The notes under the pieces were generated by a model. It worked only from the letters and a program-made list of their open reading frames with translations. It made no database searches and was not told where the DNA came from. The translations under genes were made by a program, and so were the position numbers. A stretch of 38,658 nt of DNA, from positions 1-38,658 of the forward strand of contig JBHWOX010000040.1 of the NCBI GenBank assembly GCA_043424615.1. The letters are read 5' to 3'. Position 1 is the stretch's first letter. Every line of letters begins with the position of its first letter. This stretch comes from JAUNQW01 sp043424615. Lineage in GTDB: Bacteria > Bacillota > Bacilli > Lactobacillales > Carnobacteriaceae_A. Of this stretch, positions 32,980 through 38,658 are shown one piece after another.

Positions 32980-34080
32980 TTAAGCATCCTTCCATTTTAA
33001 GACTCGGCGTTCCAAACTGCGTAAGAGGAAGTTAACAGCCAAGAACATCAAACAAATCACTAAGATTCCCGCATACATTTTGTCGTATTCGGCCCAGTTT
33101 TTTTGCCAAGTGATGTACCATCCTAGACCGGACTCAACCCCGATCATTTCCGCTACGATTAAAGATGTACAAGCTGTTGACATTCCTTGAATCATTCCGG
33201 AAAAAACAGAAGGCATAATGGCTGGGGCAGCGACTCGAGTAATGAGTTGTTGCTGACTAGCTCCCAGAGTTTTTGCCATTTCAAAATATGAGTTGTCAAT
33301 CCCACGAACCCCTGCAAAAGTAGCATTGGTCAGGGCGAAGAAAACACCTAAAGAAATAACAAAAACCGCTCCTTGTTTTAAGGAGGCTGCAAGAACCATC
33401 ACGATAGGCAACCAAGTGGTGGTTGGGATGGAACCGATGACCGTGGTGAATGGTGAAATCCAATAGTTGACTTTTTCAAAATACCCACACAGAACACCCG
33501 TGAGTATTCCAATCAGCCCGCCGATGATATAACCGGAAAAAAGCAATTGGAGAGAAGCAAGAGTAGACTCCAATAGGAAAGAAGTGTCCGCAATGATGGA
33601 ATTAAAGACCTGGTCGACCCAAGGGAAATAAGGCAACAAGAGGGTCGCCGTTTTCAGAGTCAGCAAATCGTATACCATCAAAATGAAGAAAATCAGCGTT
33701 TGGAATGGGGCTGAATAACGCCATTTCCTAAACTGACGATCACTCCATAGGGCTAACAAGCCACGAATCAGATAAAAGACAATAAAGAACCCAAGAAAAT
33801 AAACATAGGTCATGGTGTTGCTATTACCCGGTGCATTAGGAACATATAGATACTCCAATAAATGAATAATTGCCATCAACGCTGGTAAAAAGCAAATGAC
33901 CTTATCCAGGGCCAATTGAGCAGGAGTTTTTGGTTTTTTCTCTAGGTCCTTCAACTCCGCTTGGGATAGATTTTCCAAAAATGTTGCATTATTGGCATCG
34001 GCTCCCACGTAATCATCCGACATGCTGGCTGTTTCGTCAGTCACATGAATATTCCCCTGGTTTTTTGATGAATCAGACAT
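32980..34080 (-). CDS. NitT/TauT-type ABC transporter permease with N-terminal extension
   Basis: A 366-aa permease whose C-terminal ~230 residues form the BPD_transp_1 domain of SsuC/TauC-type permeases. Its coupling motif is EMAKTLGASQQQLITRVAAPAIMP in the usual E-A-A-x3-G-x9-I-x-L-P position. The first ~130 residues are extra: a hydrophilic Ser/Asp-rich segment (about 1-55) and at least two added membrane helices (about 60-80 and 92-112). Usual family length is ~250 aa. The ATG at 34080 has AGGGAGG 6 bases upstream. First gene of the operon. Confidence 0.88.
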   Translation of the reverse strand: MSDSSKNQGNIHVTDETASMSDDYVGADANNATFLENLSQAELKDLEKKPKTPAQLALDKVICFLPALMAIIHLLEYLYVPNAPGNSNTMTYVYFLGFFIVFYLIRGLLALWSDRQFRKWRYSAPFQTLIFFILMVYDLLTLKTATLLLPYFPWVDQVFNSIIADTSFLLESTLASLQLLFSGYIIGGLIGILTGVLCGYFEKVNYWISPFTTVIGSIPTTTWLPIVMVLAASLKQGAVFVISLGVFFALTNATFAGVRGIDNSYFEMAKTLGASQQQLITRVAAPAIMPSVFSGMIQGMSTACTSLIVAEMIGVESGLGWYITWQKNWAEYDKMYAGILVICLMFLAVNFLLRSLERRVLKWKDA

Positions 34081-34110
34081 CTTCAACCTCCCTTTCCTAA
34101 ATAATGAATC

Positions 34111-34140
34111 ATCAAATTTTTTAAAACAAAAAAATTTGAT
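34111..34140 (-). promoter_or_regulatory. Perfect 12-bp inverted repeat in the NitT-type operon leader
   Basis: ATCAAATTTTTT (34111-34122) and AAAAAATTTGAT (34129-34140) are perfect inverted copies separated by 6 bases, 31 bases before the permease start codon. It could be a repressor operator or a weak AT-rich hairpin in the leader. No regulator gene is adjacent. Confidence 0.5.
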
Positions 34141-34463
34141 TTGTTATCTAAATCACAATAAATGTAACATCTGACCCTCATTCAAGCAATTCATTCATGA
34201 TTCAATAAATTAATAAATCCAAGTCAGCACATAAAAAAATAAAAAGACTATGGACAGGAAATGCTTGCTTTGGGCTTTTTAATATAACTTCTTCGCTTTT
34301 TTATTTGGAATTAACCCCTCGCTATATGGATAAGTATTCATCAATACTTCCCCAATCCGAAACTATTTTATTAAACATTCAAATAGAAGAATAGGAGAAT
34401 TATTGTATTTTTTTATTTAAGCTATAATTTTAAGCTATTAAAAATCTTGATAAAATATTTAAA
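34141..34463. other. AT-rich intergenic region between the NitT-type operon and the nuclease gene
   Basis: No gene was seen. It presumably contains the minus-strand promoter of the transporter operon, but no clear -35/-10 pair could be chosen. A 7-bp hairpin, AAGTATT-CATC-AATACTT (34332-34349), and a 10-bp direct repeat, TTTAAGCTAT (34416-34425 and 34429-34438), are visible, with no known function. Confidence 0.4.
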
Positions 34464-34492
34464 AAAGTTGCGACTGTAAAGGTCGCAACTTT
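34464..34492 (-). terminator. Terminator of the nuclease gene
   Basis: A perfect 11-bp stem, AAAGTTGCGAC with GTCGCAACTTT, has a 7-base loop. On the minus strand a TTTTTT-containing tract follows. It lies just past the nuclease stop codon at 34500. Confidence 0.87.
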
Positions 34493-34499
34493 AGTATTT

Positions 34500-35579
34500 T
34501 TATCCAGCTCCCTCACCAACCATTCCATCTCCATCAGCATCGTGCATGTAGGGATAAAGCCAGTGATCGCTGTGAATGGGCATAGAATAACCAGCTGCTT
34601 GAGCTTCTTTGATGGTCACCTGCCCGTCTCCATTGACATCAATCGATGGCAGATCTTGAGAATAAGTTTCAGGGGGCAAGGATGGGTCTGTGGGCTGGGA
34701 CTTGGGTGATAGTTGAAGTTCTCCTTCTTCCAAAGGCCCTTGAGGACCACGACTGGACCCATCTGCATAATCAATATCCACCCCAGGCTGACGATTAGGA
34801 ATATAAATATTAAAGGAGACTCCTTCTCCATTATCTTCTATAGAAAAGCCTTCCATATATAGGCCCGACGCCAGCAAATTGTCTCCCTCGAAAACAGGAG
34901 TCATGCGATAGCGAACATGATTTTCCGTCGATTCGATATAAGCAGCCACGAAGTTTTCAAAAGGAAGCATGGCCTTTTGATTAAACCATTGAGTGCCCGT
35001 CATCAAGTTTTCTGGGCTGTCATCCCCAGCCAATTGGTGGCCAATCAAATGACTTCGATTATATAAGGCCCCTCCCGGCACATTGGTATAAAAGCGTTGT
35101 TGCCAGCCGGTGGGATGAATGGAAGAAATATCTCCTCTTTCCTCTTGAGGCATGAGCTCGACGCCTAAGACTGCATTGGCTTGGCTGACCCGGCCTAAAG
35201 CATCAAAGTCACCGATAGCCACATAAGCTTGGGTCGAACTGATGTCTTCATCCGAAAAATAAGGAACATTGCCATTAATTTCAAGATAGTCCAAATCCGC
35301 TGGCACGTCAGGGGTCTGGCTGAGCAGCTGATCCCCTTCATCCCTACTTAACGCAGGCTTTGCTGAAGAGGCTGATGAAGGATCTTCACTCCCTTCTGAA
35401 GGAGCTAAAGCTGCCATTGACTCTTCCACTGGCTGACTTTGCTCTCCTTGCCCAGCCGATGCAGGTGGATCGTCACAAGCGGTCAAGGTCAAGCACAGCA
35501 GGAGTAAGTAGGTCGCGGAAGGTTTTTTGAGTCGCATTAAAAAAAGAAATAAAATAAAAAACACTAAAACAACAAACAT
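34500..35579 (-). CDS. Secreted DNA/RNA non-specific nuclease lipoprotein with excalibur-like tail
   Basis: 359 aa. An N-terminal hydrophobic stretch (1-14) and a lipoprotein signal with lipobox LTAC (Cys35) are followed by a disordered Ser/Glu/Pro linker (36-90). An EndA/Spd-type beta-beta-alpha-metal nuclease domain (~95-262) has the catalytic His177 in NRSHLIGH and metal Asn191 in NLMTGT. The C-terminal module (~312-357) has two Ca-type loops, DVNGDGQ and DADGDGM, and resembles an excalibur domain without its two cysteines. GGGGGG upstream supports the ATG at 35579; the ATG at 35537 has none. Likely an anchored surface DNase for nutrient scavenging or DNA uptake (inference). Confidence 0.88.
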   Translation of the reverse strand: MFVVLVFFILFLFLMRLKKPSATYLLLLCLTLTACDDPPASAGQGEQSQPVEESMAALAPSEGSEDPSSASSAKPALSRDEGDQLLSQTPDVPADLDYLEINGNVPYFSDEDISSTQAYVAIGDFDALGRVSQANAVLGVELMPQEERGDISSIHPTGWQQRFYTNVPGGALYNRSHLIGHQLAGDDSPENLMTGTQWFNQKAMLPFENFVAAYIESTENHVRYRMTPVFEGDNLLASGLYMEGFSIEDNGEGVSFNIYIPNRQPGVDIDYADGSSRGPQGPLEEGELQLSPKSQPTDPSLPPETYSQDLPSIDVNGDGQVTIKEAQAAGYSMPIHSDHWLYPYMHDADGDGMVGEGAG

Positions 35580-35642
35580 AAATTCCCCCCTTAAAAGTTC
35601 TATCCTAACATGGAAATGGCTGTAGAAGGAAATTTATTTATA

Positions 35643-36959
35643 TTAGGCCAGTAATAAAAGCAAGAGAGTCATCAGCAAGTGCGATCCCCCTACCACAATC
35701 AGTGTATGGTGATAAGTATCCGCCAGACTTAAGCCGGTCAGTTGGTTAAAGTTCATGATCACTCCACCATATGGCAAGGAGGTGGTCGTTGCTGAAGCAA
35801 TAGCCGTAAAACGATGGATAAAAGCAGGCGTTAGGCCAGCTTGTAAAAAGATATCCGCGAATTGATTCATAATGATACCAATCGAACCTGCTGCCGAAGC
35901 AGTCACAAAAGTTAGGACCATGGCTAAGAGAGCTAGGATGGTTGCTGGCGAGAGGGGCAGGCCTATAATTTTTTCTATGATCTTTTGAAAAACGGGCATA
36001 TGAGTCAAAACAGAACCATAAGCAATGGACGAGCCCGTCACAAATAAAGGAACCAGAGAGGACGTTGAAACCTGCTGGATGATGGTCTTAAATTGAGGCC
36101 AAAGTCTTTTATAATTTAAGGCTAAACAAGATAGGTTGGCTAGAGCAAGGGCCGCAATAATAATTTGGTCAACAGATGAAAAGATCAAAATACAGCCGAT
36201 CATCAAAATCAAAGGCAGCACACTTTGAAGCAGGGTGGGCAGACTTTGACTGTCTTCTTCTGCGGCTTGACCTCCCCCCTTAAAACCAGGATCCGAAGCA
36301 AAGCTTTCTCCTTTTTTCAAACTGCTTTTCAATTGCATATGCATGTAAATCATGCCATAGATAAGGGTTAGGCTGGCAGTTAGAATACCCAGTCCAGCCC
36401 CTGCTGTCAAAGGAGTCCCTAAAACTTGAGATGGTATAACATTTTGGATAGCCGGACTGGCAGGTAGCATTGACATGGTGAAAGTGGAAGACCCCAACAT
36501 AATCGGAATAGTCACTAAGGACCATTTGATATCAAGTGACTGGAAGATGGGCCGGCATAAGGGGACAAGGGTGAAGAGCACCACAAAAATAGAAACTCCC
36601 CCATAAGTGAGCAAACTAGCAATGAGCAATATGCCTAACATGACTCCATAAGGACGGTGGGACCCTATCATGCGCAATACAGCTCGAGCTAAAGATTCAG
36701 CCGCCCCACTGCGATCCATCAATCGTCCCAGCAAGGCTCCTAAAAAGAACATAAAAAAATAATTGGCTAAAAATTGACCTAGATAAAAACTATAAGACTG
36801 CTCTCCCACTAACAGGCCATCTACCACAGACGCTCGGCTCGTTAAGAGAACAATCAGAGTGGCTAGGGGGGCAGTAAAAATGATATGGTAGCCCCTAATA
36901 GTCGCTACAACTATAAACACAATAGAGAAAACAATCCCCATAAAAGCTAATGTCGACAT
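35643..36959 (-). CDS. GntP-family-like permease
   Basis: A 438-aa integral membrane protein with about 12 helices and no signal peptide. The early segment (VFIVVATIRGYHIIFTAPLA), a loop with NYFFMFFLGALLGRLMDRSG, and the late conserved TASAAGSIGI region resemble the GntP/COG2610 family of H+-coupled gluconate/organic acid symporters. A hydrophilic loop around residues 218-242 divides two halves. GAGG lies 7 bases before the ATG. No sugar-acid catabolic gene is adjacent, so the substrate is unknown. Confidence 0.8.
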   Translation of the reverse strand: MSTLAFMGIVFSIVFIVVATIRGYHIIFTAPLATLIVLLTSRASVVDGLLVGEQSYSFYLGQFLANYFFMFFLGALLGRLMDRSGAAESLARAVLRMIGSHRPYGVMLGILLIASLLTYGGVSIFVVLFTLVPLCRPIFQSLDIKWSLVTIPIMLGSSTFTMSMLPASPAIQNVIPSQVLGTPLTAGAGLGILTASLTLIYGMIYMHMQLKSSLKKGESFASDPGFKGGGQAAEEDSQSLPTLLQSVLPLILMIGCILIFSSVDQIIIAALALANLSCLALNYKRLWPQFKTIIQQVSTSSLVPLFVTGSSIAYGSVLTHMPVFQKIIEKIIGLPLSPATILALLAMVLTFVTASAAGSIGIIMNQFADIFLQAGLTPAFIHRFTAIASATTTSLPYGGVIMNFNQLTGLSLADTYHHTLIVVGGSHLLMTLLLLLLA

Positions 36960-37021
36960 CTGTTTACCTCACGTTTTTATTTTTTCAAAAATTGATTATA
37001 GCATAATCATAATGGAAAAAG

Positions 37022-37055
37022 AAAAACTCCCCCTAAATTTTTAGGAGGAGTTTTT
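37022..37055 (-). terminator. Terminator of mtnN-luxS
   Basis: A 15-bp stem, AAAAACTCC-CCTAA with TTAGG-GGAGTTTTT, has one mismatch and an ATTT loop. On the minus strand it runs into TTTTTCTTTTTCC. It lies 38 bases past the luxS stop codon. Confidence 0.85.
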
Positions 37056-37092
37056 ATCCTTATCAAAGGCCCTGTTAATGGAATAGGCAGCC

Positions 37093-37563
37093 TTAAATTA
37101 ATTTTCGTTCGAAAGCATCCACAGAAAAGCCTTGGTCTAAAACTTCTTGAGCATACAGTTGGGCAGCATGTAGGGAGTGGTCACGATAGTTCCCACATTC
37201 TTGGCGTTCTGTTCCTTGCACATCTTCCCACTTGCTATCGACAACATTTTCAAGCACTTGGGTCATGGCTTGAGCCACTTCTTCAACTGATCGCTCACCC
37301 CACATGATGGCATAAAATCCTGTTCGGCAACCCATCGGTGACACATCAATCACTCCATCCAAGTAGTCGCGAATGTAGCCTGCAATCAAGTGCTCTAAAG
37401 TATGCATGGCTGCAGTTGGTAAGGCCGCTTGGTTGGGTTGAAGTAGGCGAATATCAAATTTAGTGATGGCATCGCCTGAATCCCCTTCTTCAGTTCCGGC
37501 AATTCGAATGTAAGGGGCTTTAACTGCATCATGGTCGAGTGAAAAACTTTCTACTTTTGCCAT
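37093..37563 (-). CDS. luxS: S-ribosylhomocysteine lyase LuxS
   Basis: A 156-aa enzyme that splits S-ribosylhomocysteine into homocysteine and DPD, the precursor of autoinducer-2. The metal site is His54 and His58 in HTLEH plus Cys123 in ECGNYRDHSLH. The catalytic Cys79 lies in GCRTGFY. Length is canonical. Its ATG overlaps the mtnN stop (TAATG), so the two-step recycling of S-adenosylhomocysteine is encoded as one coupled operon. AI-2 signalling as opposed to purely metabolic recycling cannot be decided from sequence. Confidence 0.98.
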   Translation of the reverse strand: MAKVESFSLDHDAVKAPYIRIAGTEEGDSGDAITKFDIRLLQPNQAALPTAAMHTLEHLIAGYIRDYLDGVIDVSPMGCRTGFYAIMWGERSVEEVAQAMTQVLENVVDSKWEDVQGTERQECGNYRDHSLHAAQLYAQEVLDQGFSVDAFERKLI

Positions 37564-38270
37564 TATGACATCTCTCCTTTAATTAATAAATCAATACTTT
37601 CAAACAAAACATCTACCGCTTCAACAGCGACCTGGTCTTTACTTTCTAAATATTCTTGGGCACTGTCTTCTTGGTCGGTCGAATCAGAAATGGTTTTAAT
37701 CGCTAAAAATGGCAGCTGGTAAGTGTAAGCCACCTGGGCAATGGCCGTTGCTTCCATTTCAATGATAGCGGCATGGGGGAAGTGTTCTTTAATAAAGTTA
37801 ATTTGATCGGGGCGATGAACAAAGGCATCCCCACTCAAACATTGACCGCTTTTTATATTCGGACCAAACTCAAGCAAGGACGTTTGAATAGGACCCAAGT
37901 CTTCGGCTATAGGGTAGGTATGAGGCATGCGAGGGACTTGGCCGAGCGGGCTACCAAAAGCTGTATCATCCGCATCATGGTAGCAAAAATCATCTGGAAC
38001 CACGATATCTCCTGGCTCTAAGTCATCTGCTAAAGCACCAACGACCCCATAGTTTAAAATCACATCCGGTTGAAAACGTTCTATTCCTACACTGGTTCCC
38101 ATAGCGGCATTGACTTTACCGATGCCTGATTCAACGACGCACATGTCGGCCTCTTGATACTTGCCCATTTCGATCGTCATGTGGCCCACCCTGTCTTTTG
38201 TTTCCACTTTAAAATGCTGGCGAATAGGCGCCACTTCTTCCACCATGGCACAGACAATTAATATTTTCAT
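37563..38270 (-). CDS. mtnN: 5'-methylthioadenosine/S-adenosylhomocysteine nucleosidase
   Basis: A 235-aa enzyme that cleaves adenine from S-adenosylhomocysteine, methylthioadenosine and 5'-deoxyadenosine. Landmarks are ILIVCAMVEEVAPI at the N-terminus, the ribose/adenine site EMEATAIAQVAY and the catalytic Asp in ISDSTDQ. AGGA lies 8 bases before the ATG. It forms an operon with luxS, feeding S-ribosylhomocysteine to it. Also called pfs. Confidence 0.97.
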   Translation of the reverse strand: MKILIVCAMVEEVAPIRQHFKVETKDRVGHMTIEMGKYQEADMCVVESGIGKVNAAMGTSVGIERFQPDVILNYGVVGALADDLEPGDIVVPDDFCYHDADDTAFGSPLGQVPRMPHTYPIAEDLGPIQTSLLEFGPNIKSGQCLSGDAFVHRPDQINFIKEHFPHAAIIEMEATAIAQVAYTYQLPFLAIKTISDSTDQEDSAQEYLESKDQVAVEAVDVLFESIDLLIKGEMS

Positions 38271-38330
38271 AGGCTCGTTCCTTTCCTTTTTTCAACACTT
38301 TTATATTACTATAAATGCGCGCAAAGGCCA

Positions 38331-38366
38331 AAAAGAGTGCCATCGTCACATTAACGACACTCTTTT
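38331..38366 (-). terminator. Terminator downstream of the right-edge gene remnant
   Basis: A 9-bp outer stem, AAAAGAGTG (38331-38339) with CACTCTTTT (38358-38366), has an inner CGT/ACG pairing. On the minus strand TTTTTGG follows. There is no + strand gene upstream, so it appears to end transcription of the minus-strand frame at 38433-38657. Confidence 0.7.
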
Positions 38367-38432
38367 TAAAAGATAATATAAATTATAATTTAGTTGACCT
38401 ATAAAATTTACCATCAGTTTATTTTTAGTAAA

Positions 38433-38657
38433 CTAGCTAATTTCTTTTTTAATACGAATATTAATTTCTGGAGTATCCTCCTTCATCTTTATCTCACAAT
38501 GCTTTCCGGTTTCCTGACACCTGTAAACTTCAGAAAGCGTAATAACTTCTACACTTCTTCTGCGTAATGGTATCCCTCGATCCAGCGGATATTCTCCAGG
38601 ATACTGCCGGTGAAAAGCGTGATGCGCTGGGTGACGACGGCCAGGTGGTCGCGTACC
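38433..38657 (-). CDS. Open frame from the right edge, unknown, possibly chimeric
   Basis: An open minus-strand frame of 74 codons runs from the edge to TAG at 38433-38435. The last ~38 residues look protein-like (SEVYRCQETGKHCEIKMKE, then a basic IRIKKEIS end) and use AT-rich codons. The edge-proximal half is GC-rich and reads as low-complexity Arg/Pro/His, and there the neighbouring frame encodes an ABC NBD fragment instead. It is therefore probably a real gene end joined to foreign sequence, or a non-functional remnant. A terminator follows. No family was recognised. Confidence 0.35.
   Translation of the reverse strand, partial: GTRPPGRRHPAHHAFHRQYPGEYPLDRGIPLRRRSVEVITLSEVYRCQETGKHCEIKMKEDTPEINIRIKKEIS
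38549..38656 (-). pseudogene. Fragment of an ABC exporter nucleotide-binding domain
   Basis: The minus-strand frame starting at 38656 reads VRDHLAVVTQRITLFTGSI then LENIRW. This is the Q-loop region of ABC exporters (consensus LRxxIxxVxQxxxLFxGTIxENIRxG). The match breaks down after IRW, and the frame stops at TAG (38549-38551) before the signature motif and Walker B. The stretch is markedly GC-richer than the rest of the window. A truncated pseudogene, recombination scar or foreign insert is likely. Confidence 0.7.
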
Positions 38658-38658
38658 T

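Noticed and set aside
34081..34499. TPP or other riboswitch in the NitT-type operon leader
   Set aside because: The conserved TPP motifs are absent; only a simple inverted repeat is seen.

Overview
The window looks like chromosomal core genome of a low-GC Firmicute of the order Lactobacillales. The evidence is a YSIRK/LPXTG surface protein, Rex, a CIRCE-controlled groESL operon, the cdaA-cdaR-glmM operon, LuxS/MtnN and strong AGGAGG-type ribosome binding sites. An Aerococcaceae- or Carnobacteriaceae-like species would fit, but the sequence alone does not fix the genus. No rRNA, tRNA, CRISPR array, insertion sequence or prophage was seen.

Layout, left to right. The tail of a + strand gene and its terminator (1-115) are followed by a seven-repeat cell-wall-anchored surface protein (minus, 212-1942). 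A uracil-DNA-glycosylase-family gene with hslO and then groES-groEL (minus, 2249-5831) form a stress and repair block with a CIRCE operator at 5869-5895. Diverging from groES are a CPBP membrane protease (YdiL-like) and a small YdiK-like membrane protein. Rex (minus) and a YdiF-like ABC-F ATPase (plus) follow; this order resembles the ydiF-rex-ydiK-ydiL-groESL neighbourhood of Bacillus subtilis. Next on the minus strand come guaC, an unrecognised 399-aa protein, and tsaD, two GNAT acetyltransferases and tsaB (9891-14899). That cluster covers tRNA t6A synthesis and probable N-terminal acetylation. A YugP-type membrane zinc peptidase (plus) separates it from the cdaA-cdaR-glmM operon, which also carries a glycosyltransferase/acyltransferase fusion as its last gene (15838-20657).

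The right half is transport-rich. A heterodimeric ABC exporter (20859-24352, minus) has a terminator-like leader hairpin. A four-TM unknown protein and a YclNOPQ/CeuBCDE-like siderophore uptake operon (25150-28834, plus) follow; the operon ends in a DUF59/MIP18 Fe-S assembly gene. An orphan squalene/phytoene-synthase-family gene (minus) diverges from an ECF transporter S component (plus). A NitT/TauT-type ABC system (30946-34080, minus) has an unusual cysteine-containing, acid-tailed lipoprotein and an N-terminally extended permease. A lipoprotein DNA/RNA nuclease with a cysteine-less excalibur module, a GntP-like permease, and the mtnN-luxS methyl-cycle/AI-2 operon complete the intact genes.

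The last ~110 bases (38549-38658) are conspicuously GC-richer and encode a fragment of an ABC exporter nucleotide-binding domain that stops abruptly. The fragment runs into a second short open frame and a terminator, so it looks like a degraded or chimeric gene end. Most genes are textbook core functions. The strongest candidates for something undescribed are the GT2-acyltransferase fusion in the c-di-AMP operon, the 399-aa unknown in the tsa operon, and the NitT-type transporter.
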